The position numbers and the translations under genes were made by a program. 64,000 nt of DNA from Maribacter dokdonensis DSW-8 (lineage in GTDB: Bacteria > Bacteroidota > Bacteroidia > Flavobacteriales > Flavobacteriaceae). The DNA lies in the NCBI RefSeq assembly GCF_001447995.1, contig NZ_LDPE01000001.1, positions 1,860,001 through 1,924,000 of the forward strand, given 5' to 3'. Of the stretch, positions 46,630 to 55,996 are shown piece by piece. The stretch's first letter is position 1. Each line of letters opens with the position of its first letter. The notes beneath the pieces were generated by a model that was not told the DNA's origin, made no database searches, and saw only the letters and a program-made list of their open reading frames with translations.

Positions 46630-46658
46630 CCATCAAAAATTTTCATTATTTTTGATGG
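46630..46658 (+). promoter_or_regulatory. Inverted repeat overlapping the pyrH promoter
   Basis: A perfect 11-bp inverted repeat, CCATCAAAAAT (46630-46640) and its complement (46648-46658), with a 7-base centre. The right half contains TATTTTTG (46647-46654), a consensus -7 element. The pyrH start is 15 bp downstream. It could be an operator for a dimeric repressor or an RNA hairpin in longer transcripts. Confidence 0.5.
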
Positions 46659-46673
46659 CAAATTAAAACTAGA

Positions 46674-47381
46674 ATGCACTACAAACGAATTCTTCTAAAA
46701 TTAAGCGGTGAAGCCTTAATGGGTGAAAAGCAATATGGAATAGATTCTAACCGCCTAAATGAATATGCGGAAGAGATAAAAGAGGTAGTTGAAAAAGGAA
46801 TTGAAGTTGCCATTGTTATTGGTGGCGGTAACATTTTTAGAGGCCTTACAGGTGCAGCCACAGGTATGGATCGCGTACAAGGGGACCACATGGGTATGCT
46901 GGCTACCGTTATCAACGGGTTAGCTTTACAAAGCGCTTTAGAAATGAGTGGTGTACAGACCAGATTGCAAACTGCTATAAAAATTAATGAAGTAGCCGAG
47001 CCTTTTATTAGAAGACGTGCCATGAGGCATTTAGAAAAAGGTAGAGTCGTTATTTTTGGCGGCGGCACAGGTAACCCATATTTTACAACAGATTCTGCTG
47101 CTGTTCTTAGAGCTATTGAAATAGAAGCTGATGTTATCTTAAAAGGTACAAGAGTAGATGGTATATATACTGCCGACCCAGAAAAAGATAAAAGTGCCAC
47201 AAAATTTGACACTATTTCTTTTCAAGATGTACTTACAAAAGGACTAAAAGTAATGGACACGACTGCCTTTACCCTAAGTCAAGAGAACGAACTACCAATC
47301 GTAGTTTTTGATATGAACAAAAAAGGAAACCTATTGAAAATTGTTGACGGGCAAACCATTGGTACCACGGTCAACCTATAA
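46674..47381 (+). CDS. pyrH: UMP kinase
   Basis: Phosphorylates UMP to UDP in pyrimidine nucleotide synthesis. The 235-residue protein belongs to the amino-acid-kinase fold: [13 protein letters not shown] at the start, [26 protein letters not shown], and [17 protein letters not shown]; then [16 protein letters not shown]. It forms a unit with frr (45 bp apart), a common bacterial order, although rpsB-tsf, usually just upstream, are separated here by the convergent M61 peptidase gene. An inverted repeat overlaps its promoter. Confidence 0.98.
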   Translation: MHYKRILLKLSGEALMGEKQYGIDSNRLNEYAEEIKEVVEKGIEVAIVIGGGNIFRGLTGAATGMDRVQGDHMGMLATVINGLALQSALEMSGVQTRLQTAIKINEVAEPFIRRRAMRHLEKGRVVIFGGGTGNPYFTTDSAAVLRAIEIEADVILKGTRVDGIYTADPEKDKSATKFDTISFQDVLTKGLKVMDTTAFTLSQENELPIVVFDMNKKGNLLKIVDGQTIGTTVNL

Positions 47382-47426
47382 TTTTTGGTACAATTAATGT
47401 TATTGCGATAGTAATACACTTATTAT

Positions 47427-47981
47427 ATGAACGAGGAAATACAATTTGTTTTAGACGCTACAAAAGAAGGTATGGAAGCTGCCATAGCGCATTTAGAACG
47501 TGAATTTTTAAAAATTAGAGCAGGTAAAGCCAGTCCTACCATGTTATCTTCTGTATTGGTAGATTATTATGGATCACAAACTCCACTAGCTCAAGTAGCC
47601 AATATCAACACGCCAGATGGTAGAACAATTTCTGTTCAACCATGGGAGAAAGGTATGCTTCAAGAAATTGAAAAAGCCATAATGAATGCCAATTTAGGCT
47701 TTAATCCTATGAATAATGGCGACATGATCATCATCAACGTACCGCCTTTAACAGAGGAGCGTAGAATACAGTTGACCAAGCAGGCTAAAGCTGAAGCAGA
47801 ACATGCAAAAGTAGGAGTTAGAAGTGCAAGACAAGATGCAAACAAAGAAATAAAGGATTTGGATATTTCTGAAGACCTTCAAAAAAACGCAACCGCAGAT
47901 GTACAGGATCTAACGGATGCATTCACTAAAAAGATTGATGATTTCTTGAGCAAAAAAGAGGCTGAAATCATGAAAGTTTAA
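47427..47981 (+). CDS. frr: Ribosome recycling factor
   Basis: Splits post-termination ribosomes with EF-G. The 184-residue protein has the two-domain layout: the long helical part with HLEREFLKIRAGKASPTML at the start and RRIQLTKQAKAEAEHAKVGVR later, and the small beta domain with TPLAQVANINTPDGRTISVQ and GDMIIINVPPLTEE. It ends with the third helix of the bundle. It follows pyrH and ends 24 bp before a terminator. Confidence 0.98.
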   Translation: MNEEIQFVLDATKEGMEAAIAHLEREFLKIRAGKASPTMLSSVLVDYYGSQTPLAQVANINTPDGRTISVQPWEKGMLQEIEKAIMNANLGFNPMNNGDMIIINVPPLTEERRIQLTKQAKAEAEHAKVGVRSARQDANKEIKDLDISEDLQKNATADVQDLTDAFTKKIDDFLSKKEAEIMKV

Positions 47982-48005
47982 AGTTTATCCAAAATATAGG
48001 ATCAC

Positions 48006-48038
48006 AAAGCTACCTGAATAGGGTAGCTTTTTTTATTT
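48006..48038 (+). terminator. Terminator of pyrH-frr
   Basis: A 9-bp stem (AAAGCTACC at 48006-48014 with GGTAGCTTT at 48022-48030), 7-nt loop and a run of T (TTTTATTTG). Confidence 0.9.
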
Positions 48039-48085
48039 GTATAAAATTTAAACTTTTCAATCTAGGAACAATTGTAGCTAATAGT

Positions 48086-48093
48086 TACCTTTG
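48086..48093 (+). promoter_or_regulatory. Candidate -7 element for the RND/MMPL transporter gene
   Basis: TACCTTTG matches TAnnTTTG, 18 bp before the chosen ATG. No clear -33 element. The element overlaps an upstream TTG codon in frame, which argues that TTG is not the start. Confidence 0.42.
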
Positions 48094-48111
48094 CCACCTG
48101 CAAAAACAGTT

Positions 48112-50499
48112 ATGGTAGCGAAACTTACGAAAGGATTTTGGCCTAAAACGGCAAACATAATTCTACGCAACAGAATCCTAATTTTACTATTGATTACCGG
48201 TTTTACCATTTTCATGGGCTGGCAATGGCAATACATGCGATTTTCTAGCTCACAAACCAACCTTTTACCAGATGATCACCCGGTTAACATACAATACCAG
48301 GATTTTTTAAGCAAATTTGGCGAAGAAGGTAATGCTGTTGTTTTTGCCATACTGGATAGCGCTTTGTTTGAACCTACTAATTTCAACCGTTGGAATAGAC
48401 TCAGCAAACAACTTGCCGCTTTTCCAGAAGTTGAATTCGTTATATCAACCGACAACTTAAAAGAGTTGGTTAAAAATAACGACAAGCAAGAATTTGAAAT
48501 GTTACCGTTAATCAACGGTGAATTAAAGACCAAAAAAGAAATAGACAGTATAACAGATCATCTTTTTAATGATCTACCTTTCTATGAAAATCTACTTTTT
48601 AACAAGGAGAGCAAGACAATACGTACCATTGTCAATTTAGATAAGGATATAGTTAACACCACTGTTAGAAAAGATTTTATTCTACAGGACATCAACACCT
48701 TGGTTCGTAATTTTGAAAAGGAAACCAATCTCGATGTTCATATTTCCGGTATGCCCTATGTGAGAACCATGAACTCACAAAATATCATAGATGAAATAGG
48801 AAAGTTTATTTTGGCAGCGCTAGGCGTTACCTCCTTAATTTTCTTCTTTTTCTTTAGAAGCGTTAGAGCCACTTTCATTTCAATGTGTGTAGTTATCATT
48901 GGGGTAATGTGGGCTTTTGGTTTTCTAGGACTTTTACAATATGAAATTACGGTACTTACCGCCCTTATACCGCCACTAATTATTGTAATAGGTATACCAA
49001 ACTGTATATTCTTGATCAACAAGTATCAGCAAGAGGTTAAAAAACATGGTAACCAAGCACTTTCGTTGCAACGTGTAATCTCCAAAATAGGAAATGCTAC
49101 GTTAATGACCAACATTACCACTGCTTCTGGTTTTGCCACTTTTATCATAACCGATAGTACTCTTTTAAAAGAGTTTGGTATTGTAGCTTCTATCAACATC
49201 ATTGGAATTTTCATTTTATCGCTTTTGATTATTCCTATAGTGTACAGTTTTATGCCATTACCAAAAACAAAGCATTTAAAACACTTGAACAAAAAATGGA
49301 TAGATGCATTTGTTAATTGGATGGAACGCATCGTAAGACATAGAAGAATTACGGTTTATATAGTTTCTATATCACTATTGGTCTTAAGCATAATTGGTAT
49401 TTACCAAATAAGAATCTCTGGCAGTCCTATAGAAGACATGCCTAAAAATGCAGAATTCTTTCATGATATAAGATTCTTTGAGAAAGAGTTTAAAGGAATA
49501 ATGCCTGTTGAAATCGTAGTGGATACCAAAACTCCAAAAGGTGTTTTAAAGCCCGCTACACTTAAGCGTATGAATCAACTTGGAGAAGTAATCGATGAAA
49601 TACCAGAACTTTCGTCTCCCGTTTCAGTAGTAAATTTGGTAAAATATTCCAAACAGGCCTTTTACAACGGCATACCAAAATACTATCAATTACCTACAAG
49701 TCAAGAAAACACTTTTATAATGGACGTTGCCCGTAAATCATCTGACAACGGAAATCTATTGGAGTCATTTGTGGATAGTACGGGACAAACCGCTAGAATA
49801 ACTACATTCATGCGCGATGTAAACACAAGCCGTATGGAAGAAATAGAGCAACGTTTACTTGAGAATATCACTAAAATTTTTCCGGTAGAGCGTTATAATG
49901 TTTATATGACCGGTAGCGCACTTTTATTCCTAAAAGGAACTAAATATTTGGTAAAAAACCTGATCATGTCGCTTGCTCTTGCCATTGCGTTGATTGCTTT
50001 ATTTATGGCTTACTTATTCCGTTCTTTCAGAATGATCGTTATATCACTGATCCCTAATCTTTTACCTCTAGTAATTACGGCGGGTATTATGGGATTTGTA
50101 GGCGTACCTATTAAGCCGTCTACAATTTTGGTATTTAGTATTGCATTTGGTATTTCTGTAGATGATACCATTCACTTTCTAGCCAAATACAGGCAAGAAC
50201 TTACAGCGAATAAATGGCGTATTGAAAAATCGGTTTACAATGCACTACGAGAAACAGGTGTTAGTATGTTTTACACATCAATTGTATTATTTTTCGGTTT
50301 TTCAGTATTTGTAATTTCCAATTTTGGGGGTACTGTAGCCTTGGGTTCATTAGTATCGGCTACCTTATTACTTGCAATGTTGGCTAATTTAATTTTACTA
50401 CCCTCGTTATTGTTATCGCTGGAAAAGAGTATAGCTAACAAACAGACACTTAAAAAACCACAAATAGATATCTTGCCTCAAGAAGAAAACAACAATTGA
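48112..50499 (+). CDS. RND superfamily (MMPL/SSD type) transporter
   Basis: A 795-residue membrane protein with two copies of a six-helix unit. Helix 1 (about 25-45) is followed by a large periplasmic domain (50-225), helices 2-6 (about 230-380), helix 7 (about 415), a second periplasmic domain and helices 8-12 (about 625-770). Motifs include TALIPPLIIVIGIPNCIFLI, FSIAFGISVDDTIHFLAKY and the twin TALLTNITTASGF-like repeats. This is the MMPL / sterol-sensing-like branch of RND proteins, which move lipids or hydrophobic compounds. I chose ATG at 48112 rather than the upstream TTG at 48091. No membrane-fusion or TolC partner is adjacent. Confidence 0.85.
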   Translation: MVAKLTKGFWPKTANIILRNRILILLLITGFTIFMGWQWQYMRFSSSQTNLLPDDHPVNIQYQDFLSKFGEEGNAVVFAILDSALFEPTNFNRWNRLSKQLAAFPEVEFVISTDNLKELVKNNDKQEFEMLPLINGELKTKKEIDSITDHLFNDLPFYENLLFNKESKTIRTIVNLDKDIVNTTVRKDFILQDINTLVRNFEKETNLDVHISGMPYVRTMNSQNIIDEIGKFILAALGVTSLIFFFFFRSVRATFISMCVVIIGVMWAFGFLGLLQYEITVLTALIPPLIIVIGIPNCIFLINKYQQEVKKHGNQALSLQRVISKIGNATLMTNITTASGFATFIITDSTLLKEFGIVASINIIGIFILSLLIIPIVYSFMPLPKTKHLKHLNKKWIDAFVNWMERIVRHRRITVYIVSISLLVLSIIGIYQIRISGSPIEDMPKNAEFFHDIRFFEKEFKGIMPVEIVVDTKTPKGVLKPATLKRMNQLGEVIDEIPELSSPVSVVNLVKYSKQAFYNGIPKYYQLPTSQENTFIMDVARKSSDNGNLLESFVDSTGQTARITTFMRDVNTSRMEEIEQRLLENITKIFPVERYNVYMTGSALLFLKGTKYLVKNLIMSLALAIALIALFMAYLFRSFRMIVISLIPNLLPLVITAGIMGFVGVPIKPSTILVFSIAFGISVDDTIHFLAKYRQELTANKWRIEKSVYNALRETGVSMFYTSIVLFFGFSVFVISNFGGTVALGSLVSATLLLAMLANLILLPSLLLSLEKSIANKQTLKKPQIDILPQEENNN

Positions 50500-50563
50500 T
50501 CAATTTTCATTTTAAGGCAAAGTTTATATAACGGTATAGTCTCTTTATTTTTTAACAAAATCC

Positions 50564-50571
50564 TATCTTTG
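50564..50571 (+). promoter_or_regulatory. Candidate -7 element for asnS-rpoN
   Basis: TATCTTTG matches TAnnTTTG, 25 bp before the asnS ATG. The -33 position is not well conserved. Confidence 0.42.
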
Positions 50572-50596
50572 GAACTTTAATTTTCAATTCAACATC

Positions 50597-52030
50597 ATGC
50601 GTTTAGTCACAATAAAAGAACTACTTTCAAGTAAAAACCTATTACAGGAAATAACCGTTAAGGGGTGGGTACGAACATTTAGAAGCAACAGATTTATTGC
50701 TTTGAACGATGGTTCAACTTTAGGTACAATTCAATGTGTAGTTGATTTTGAAAATTTTGATGAAGAATTATTGAAGAAAGTGAATACTGGTGCCGCCCTA
50801 AAAATATCAGGTACATTGGTAGAAAGCCAAGGTAGAGGGCAGTCTGTTGAAATCCAAGTTAACCAATTAGAAGTACTTGGTATAGCTGATCCAGACGAAT
50901 ACCCAATTCAGCCCAAAAAACATTCACTGGAATTTTTAAGGGAGAAAGCTCACTTAAGAATTAGAACCAATACCTTTTCTGCCATAATGCGCGTAAGGTC
51001 AACCTTATCTTTTGCCATTCATAATTACTTTAGGGAAAACGGATTTAATTATTTTCATGCACCTATAATTACAGGATCAGATGCGGAAGGTGCCGGGGAA
51101 ATGTTTCGTGTAACTACCTTAGATGATAAAAACCCACCGCTTACAGAAGAAGGTGATGTAAACTATAAAGAAGATTTTTTCGGAAAAGAAACCAATTTGA
51201 CCGTATCTGGGCAATTAGAGGCAGAAGCATATGCTATGGCCCTAGGTAAAGTTTACACTTTTGGTCCCACTTTTAGGGCAGAAAACTCAAACACCTCAAG
51301 ACACTTAGCCGAATTTTGGATGATTGAACCAGAAATGGCGTTCTTTGATCTTGATGCAAATATGGATCTTGCCGAAGACTTCATCAAAAATGTAATTTCT
51401 TACACTTTAACCCATTGTCAAGAAGACCTTGAGTTTTTAGAGAAAAGATTGTTGGACGAAGAAAAGAGCAAACCACAAGCCCAACGTAGTGATATGGCCT
51501 TGATCGAGAAATTAAAGTTTGTTGTAGACAATAATTTTAAAAGGGTTAGCTATACCGAAGCAATTGAAATTCTTAAAAATTGTAAACCGAACAAAAAGAA
51601 GCAATTTACCTATCCAATTGAAGAATGGGGTACAGATTTACAGAGTGAGCACGAGCGTTACTTGGTAGAAAAACACTTTAAGTGTCCGGTAATTCTTTTT
51701 GATTACCCTGCCAAGATAAAAGCGTTTTATATGCGTTTAAATGAAGACGGCAAAACCGTTAGGGCAATGGATATATTATTCCCAGGTATTGGTGAAATCG
51801 TAGGAGGGTCTCAGCGTGAAGAACGTTTAGAGGTGCTTAAGGAAAAAATAAAAGATTTAGGTATTGACGAAAAAGAGCTTTGGTGGTATTTAGATTTAAG
51901 AAAATTTGGAACGGCCGAACATAGTGGATTTGGTCTTGGATTTGAAAGATTGGTACTTTTTGCTACAGGCATGGGCAACATTAGAGACGTAATACCGTTT
52001 CCTAGAACACCACAGAATGCCGAATTTTAA
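50597..52030 (+). CDS. asnS: Asparaginyl-tRNA synthetase
   Basis: Class II aminoacyl-tRNA synthetase that charges tRNA-Asn. The 477-residue protein has an N-terminal OB-fold anticodon domain (1-110, [20 protein letters not shown]), then the catalytic core with motif 1 ([21 protein letters not shown]), motif 2 ([20 protein letters not shown]) and motif 3 ([15 protein letters not shown]). The asparagine-specific insertion lies in between. It is followed by rpoN after 38 bp, probably in one transcript. Confidence 0.97.
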   Translation: MRLVTIKELLSSKNLLQEITVKGWVRTFRSNRFIALNDGSTLGTIQCVVDFENFDEELLKKVNTGAALKISGTLVESQGRGQSVEIQVNQLEVLGIADPDEYPIQPKKHSLEFLREKAHLRIRTNTFSAIMRVRSTLSFAIHNYFRENGFNYFHAPIITGSDAEGAGEMFRVTTLDDKNPPLTEEGDVNYKEDFFGKETNLTVSGQLEAEAYAMALGKVYTFGPTFRAENSNTSRHLAEFWMIEPEMAFFDLDANMDLAEDFIKNVISYTLTHCQEDLEFLEKRLLDEEKSKPQAQRSDMALIEKLKFVVDNNFKRVSYTEAIEILKNCKPNKKKQFTYPIEEWGTDLQSEHERYLVEKHFKCPVILFDYPAKIKAFYMRLNEDGKTVRAMDILFPGIGEIVGGSQREERLEVLKEKIKDLGIDEKELWWYLDLRKFGTAEHSGFGLGFERLVLFATGMGNIRDVIPFPRTPQNAEF

Positions 52031-52068
52031 GCAGATTTGGTTACTTTTACAAGTACTAGAAGAAAGTA

Positions 52069-53526
52069 ATGCTAAAACAACATCTACAATTTAAATTATC
52101 CCAAAAATTATCTCCTCAACAGATTCAGTTGATGAAGTTAATTCAGCTGCCTACACAGGCGTTTGAACAACGACTTAAACAAGAATTAGAGGAGAACCCG
52201 GCACTAGAGACCGGCAAGGAAGATTTGGATAACGTTGTTGATGATTATGATGATGTTTATGATGACAATGCCGATAGCGAAACCATCAACACTGAGGACA
52301 TCAATATAGATGATTACTTAAGTGACGATGAAATCCCGGATTACAGAACCAAGGCTAATAATTACAGTTCTGATGATGAAGAAAAAAGTGTACCCTACGC
52401 AGCCGGAATATCCTTCAATCAGCATTTAATAAATCAATTGAATACTGTTTACCTTTCTGATGAAGAATGGAACATCGCAGAGTTTTTAGTAGGTAGTGTA
52501 GATGAAAGCGGTTATATAAGAAGACCTATTTCCGATATCATGGACGATTTGGCTTTTACCCAAAATGTTTATACTGACGAAGAAACCATTACCAGAATAT
52601 TATCTATTGTACAAGAGTTAGACCCACCAGGTGTAGGTGCACGTACTTTAGAGGAGTGTTTAATAATACAGTTAGAGCGAAAAGATGTCACTCCAAGTAT
52701 TGAACTTGCAACAGAGATCTTAAAAAAGTCTTTTGAACACTTCACAAAGAAACACTATCAAAAATTAATTCAAAAACACAATATTACCGAAAAGGAATTG
52801 AAAGATGCCATCGGTGAAATAGAAAAATTAAACCCTAAACCAGGTGGATCTTATTCCGGAAATAATAGAATAGTTGAACATGTAGTTCCGGATTTTGCAA
52901 TAAGAATAACCGAGGGAGAACTAGAGCTAACCCTTAATGGTAGAAATGCTCCAGAATTACATGTGTCTAGAGAATACAGCAATATGCTAAAAGGCTATAA
53001 GGAAGCCAAGGACAAATCTAAATCTCAAAAGGACACGGTTATGTTCATAAAGCAGAAATTAGATGCCGCAAAATGGTTTATAGACGCTATAAGACAACGA
53101 CAACAAACCCTATTCATCACTATGAACGCCATCATGCAGTATCAAAAAGAATACTTCCTGACTGGCGATGAGCGCAATTTAAGACCGATGATCCTTAAGG
53201 ATATCGCAGATGAAATAGGAATGGATGTTTCTACGGTTTCTAGGGTTGCCAATAGTAAATATGTAGATACTCCTTACGGTACCAAACTAATTAAAGAGTA
53301 CTTCTCAGAATCTATGAAAAACGAACAAGGAGAAGATGTTTCTACACGGGAAATCAAGAAAATTTTGGAAACGGTTATTCAAAATGAAACCAAAAAGAAA
53401 CCGCTAACCGATGATAAATTAGCGGCTATTTTAAAAGAAAAAGGTTATCCCATAGCTAGAAGAACTGTTGCCAAGTATAGAGAGCAATTGAATATTCCTG
53501 TTGCACGCATGAGAAAAGAAATCTAA
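52069..53526 (+). CDS. rpoN: RNA polymerase sigma-54 factor RpoN
   Basis: The alternative sigma factor that needs AAA+ activators. The 485-residue protein has the glutamine-rich region I (QKLSPQQIQLMKLIQLPTQA, LEENPAL), an acidic region II rich in D and E (about 45-105), a core-binding domain (LDPPGVGARTLEECLIIQLE), the helix-turn-helix for the -12 element (LKDIADEIGMDVSTVSRVAN) and the RpoN box ARRTVAKYREQLNIP at residues 463-477. No activator gene is adjacent. Its stop overlaps the ATG of the following gene by one base. Confidence 0.98.
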   Translation: MLKQHLQFKLSQKLSPQQIQLMKLIQLPTQAFEQRLKQELEENPALETGKEDLDNVVDDYDDVYDDNADSETINTEDINIDDYLSDDEIPDYRTKANNYSSDDEEKSVPYAAGISFNQHLINQLNTVYLSDEEWNIAEFLVGSVDESGYIRRPISDIMDDLAFTQNVYTDEETITRILSIVQELDPPGVGARTLEECLIIQLERKDVTPSIELATEILKKSFEHFTKKHYQKLIQKHNITEKELKDAIGEIEKLNPKPGGSYSGNNRIVEHVVPDFAIRITEGELELTLNGRNAPELHVSREYSNMLKGYKEAKDKSKSQKDTVMFIKQKLDAAKWFIDAIRQRQQTLFITMNAIMQYQKEYFLTGDERNLRPMILKDIADEIGMDVSTVSRVANSKYVDTPYGTKLIKEYFSESMKNEQGEDVSTREIKKILETVIQNETKKKPLTDDKLAAILKEKGYPIARRTVAKYREQLNIPVARMRKEI

Positions 53527-54131
53527 TGAAGGTTTTTTCACAAGTTATCTCATACTTACTTCATCCCCTATTCATACCCATTGGTGGCACTGTAGCATAT
53601 TTTCTCATTACACCCAAGTATACACCAATAGAAATAAAAAGTGCCAGTATACTGCCTATATTTATTCTTACTGTAATAATTCCAGTAGTAACTTATCTGA
53701 TATTAAAAAATTTAGGTTTAGTAAACTCTATAGAGTTAAGTTCTATTAAAGAGCGCAAATATCCACTTTACATTCATGCTAGCATCTTACTTTTAATCTT
53801 ATATAAAGTGATACCCAATAATTATGTAAGCGAGCTATATTTCTATTTCACCGGCTTATTAGGAGCAACGATAGCATGTATATTATTACTGTTTTTTAAC
53901 TTTAAAACAAGCTTGCACACCGTTGGTATAAGCGGTCTCTTAATGTACCTTTTGAATTTGAGCATTCACTTTGAAATCAATTTAATATTGGCAATAAGCT
54001 TCTTTATATTACTAACAGGTGCAATTATAACAGCGCGTCTTTATTTAAAAGCCCATACAGGTATTGAAGTCATAATGGGTCTACTAATTGGCTTATTATC
54101 CCAGTTACTTACCGTACGCTTTTGGCTATAG
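53526..54131 (+). CDS. Small integral membrane protein, possibly PAP2-like
   Basis: A 201-residue protein with about six hydrophobic helices and short polar loops. Two parts recall the acid phosphatase PAP2 fold: SLHTVGISGL (around 130, compare SGHT) and ARLYLKAHTGIEVIMGLLIG (around 167-187, compare the H-x3-D-x2-G region), but the aspartate is Glu and the first motif is weak. It may be an inactive or diverged phosphatase, or an unrelated membrane protein. The overlap with rpoN (TAATG) implies coupled translation. The 3' end overlaps the convergent PorT-like gene by 6 bp. Confidence 0.65.
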   Translation: MKVFSQVISYLLHPLFIPIGGTVAYFLITPKYTPIEIKSASILPIFILTVIIPVVTYLILKNLGLVNSIELSSIKERKYPLYIHASILLLILYKVIPNNYVSELYFYFTGLLGATIACILLLFFNFKTSLHTVGISGLLMYLLNLSIHFEINLILAISFFILLTGAIITARLYLKAHTGIEVIMGLLIGLLSQLLTVRFWL

Positions 54132-54794
54132 AATATAGAAGATCAAACCAATACGTAAAGGTCTATACTGCAACACCTCTCCATTAACAGATGCATTGCC
54201 ATTAAACAGTTCGGTAAGCGCATAATACGCATGTAAATTAAAGGTATTGTACCCAAAACTTAAGGTAAGTCCATACTGAAATTTGGTAAGATCGGTATTC
54301 TTAAAACCCTCACTTATATCACCAAGATCATACTTTGATCTAGCACCTAAAATATAAGCGGCCTTGATACCACCATAAATACGCCAGAATTTGTATTCAT
54401 CTGCGGTGGAATTTCGCCATCTAAATTCCAATGGGAATTCCAAAAGGTGTGTTTCTAACTTACTTCTAGTTATATCATCATTGATACTATAACTAATATC
54501 ATCGTTTAAAACATCTGCAACCAAGTTTGAATAATAACTGTTTAACGCCAAACCAGCTCCTATCCCTATAGCCTTAGTTCCAGCTTTATTTAAAGGAATA
54601 TCTTTGATAATACCACCTTGCAGACCATATGATAAATTACGTTGATTAGACCCCTCCGGATGGTTTAAAATGAAATTATACGAAAGACCAACATAGAATT
54701 GATCCTCAAAATATCGGGGGTTATCCAATGTATCTAAAACCTCTTGGGCATTAGATTGTATTACCACCAAGAATAAAACAATACAGAAACGCAT
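54126..54794 (-). CDS. PorT family outer-membrane beta-barrel protein
   Basis: A 222-residue protein with a signal peptide (MRFCIVLFLVVIQSNA) and a mature part of alternating strands typical of the small PorT / outer-membrane beta-barrel families (FYVGLSYNFILNHPEG, GLQGGIIKDIPLN, YGLTLSFGYNTFNLHAYYAL), ending in an aromatic-containing strand (RIGLIFYIL). PorT-type proteins include a component of type IX secretion, but many paralogues exist, so the role is open. It lies 77 bp downstream of the ExbD gene on the same strand, beyond a terminator. Confidence 0.75.
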   Translation of the reverse strand: MRFCIVLFLVVIQSNAQEVLDTLDNPRYFEDQFYVGLSYNFILNHPEGSNQRNLSYGLQGGIIKDIPLNKAGTKAIGIGAGLALNSYYSNLVADVLNDDISYSINDDITRSKLETHLLEFPLEFRWRNSTADEYKFWRIYGGIKAAYILGARSKYDLGDISEGFKNTDLTKFQYGLTLSFGYNTFNLHAYYALTELFNGNASVNGEVLQYRPLRIGLIFYIL

Positions 54795-54810
54795 AAAGTA
54801 AAGTTAATGA

Positions 54811-54845
54811 AATAAAAAACGCTTCAAATAAATTTGAAGCGTTTT
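54811..54845 (-). terminator. Terminator of the ExbB/ExbD operon
   Basis: A perfect 13-bp stem (54816-54828 with 54833-54845) and 4-nt loop, followed on the minus strand by TTTTTTATT. It lies 27 bp after the second ExbD gene and separates it from the PorT-like gene. Confidence 0.9.
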
Positions 54846-54871
54846 AAAATAAGTAATATTCTACTAACTAA

Positions 54872-55354
54872 CTATTGTAGATTATTGAAAGCATCACCTT
54901 CATAGGTAGTATAATTTACCTTTAAAGCATTAACCTTTCTTAACTCTTGTTTAATATCGGATATTAATCCCATACTTGCGTTCTTATCGACTTTAAGTGC
55001 CGTGGTCAAAACGTTTTGAAGTTCTTGTGGCTTTTTAGCCCTTTCCATCAAAATGTAATCACCAACTTCAGATGGACTAGATAATTTATCGTTTAATTGA
55101 ATCTTTGGCTCACTACCAAATAATTTCTCATATTCTTTAGTTGGCTTACCAACATAAATATAAATTACACGATCCTTCTTTTCAAGCTTCTTTACTTCAC
55201 TAGCGTTAGGAAGTACATTTTCTACTTTCAAAGAACTATCCTTCATCACGGTTACCGTCATAAAGAAAAACAAAAGCATAAATACAATGTCAGGAAGGGA
55301 AGCTGTTGATACCGCAGGTACCTCTCCATCTTTTTTCTTTGCAAATTTTGACAT
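54872..55354 (-). CDS. ExbD/TolR family biopolymer transport protein (second copy)
   Basis: A 160-residue protein with a short cytoplasmic N-terminus (SKFAKKKDGEVP), one membrane helix (about 22-40, LPDIVFMLLFFFMTVTVM) with the conserved Asp that faces the proton channel, and a periplasmic domain of the ExbD type. This copy lacks the extra insert of the first one. With the ExbB-like protein it should form a proton-driven energy transducer for TonB or a similar partner. No tonB gene is in the window. It follows the first ExbD gene by 23 bp. Confidence 0.9.
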   Translation of the reverse strand: MSKFAKKKDGEVPAVSTASLPDIVFMLLFFFMTVTVMKDSSLKVENVLPNASEVKKLEKKDRVIYIYVGKPTKEYEKLFGSEPKIQLNDKLSSPSEVGDYILMERAKKPQELQNVLTTALKVDKNASMGLISDIKQELRKVNALKVNYTTYEGDAFNNLQ

Positions 55355-55377
55355 AGTGTTACTTTTATTTTAATTAA

Positions 55378-55983
55378 TTAATCACTTGAAGTTTCGGCCT
55401 CAGACAATTTCTGTGGAAACAAATCTTGAATCTTCTTTACCTTTTCCTTCAACTCTTCCTTTACATCGTCATCAGTTTCAGGGTTAAGATATTCAGCTTC
55501 CATATCAACGAAGTTCTTCTTATATAAACGCTGTGCCTCTCTATTTCTTAGATCGTTGTAAGCTCCTACAAGTTCGTTCTGCACAGTTATGTAAGTACTA
55601 TACTTTGTTTCACGATCGTTCTTTAAAGAGATAATCGCTTTAGAAGGATTATCTGAAGATTCAGCATTTTTTCTTCCTTGACAATAAGAACATGTACCAT
55701 CACCACCATTATCTAAAAAAGCCATGGCTTTTGATCTTAGGTCTTTAAGCTCGATCAACTCGTCATCAGCCAATAATTGACCGTTCTTGTTGATATTTAC
55801 TTGAAAGATGTTCTTTTGTTTAATTACTACATCCGTATCGGGCGGTTCAATTGGTGGAAGCATACGATCCAATCCTGCATCCGTTTCAATAGTAGTTGTT
55901 ACCAAGAAAAAGATAAGTAAAAGGAAAGCTATATCCGCCATGGAACCGGCACTTACTTCTGGTGCTCCTGCTCTTCTAGCCAT
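55378..55983 (-). CDS. ExbD/TolR family biopolymer transport protein with CxxC insert
   Basis: A 201-residue member of the ExbD family. The helix (about 15-35, MADIAFLLLIFFLVTTTIE) carries the conserved channel Asp at residue 17. The periplasmic domain is longer than usual by an insert after residue 88 containing C98-SY-C101 in DGTCSYCQGRKN, and it ends in a charged helical tail. The cysteine pair could form a disulfide or bind metal. It is third in the exbB-like operon, 13 bp after the small membrane protein gene and 23 bp before the second ExbD. Confidence 0.88.
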   Translation of the reverse strand: MARRAGAPEVSAGSMADIAFLLLIFFLVTTTIETDAGLDRMLPPIEPPDTDVVIKQKNIFQVNINKNGQLLADDELIELKDLRSKAMAFLDNGGDGTCSYCQGRKNAESSDNPSKAIISLKNDRETKYSTYITVQNELVGAYNDLRNREAQRLYKKNFVDMEAEYLNPETDDDVKEELKEKVKKIQDLFPQKLSEAETSSD

Positions 55984-55996
55984 AGTTTTCTATTTT

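Noticed and set aside
46679..47212. 177-codon minus-strand frame
   Set aside because: Antisense to pyrH, which is unmistakable on the plus strand.
48091..48111. TTG start for the RND transporter
   Set aside because: The TTG is part of a -7 promoter element (TACCTTTG); the ATG at 48112 is the better start.
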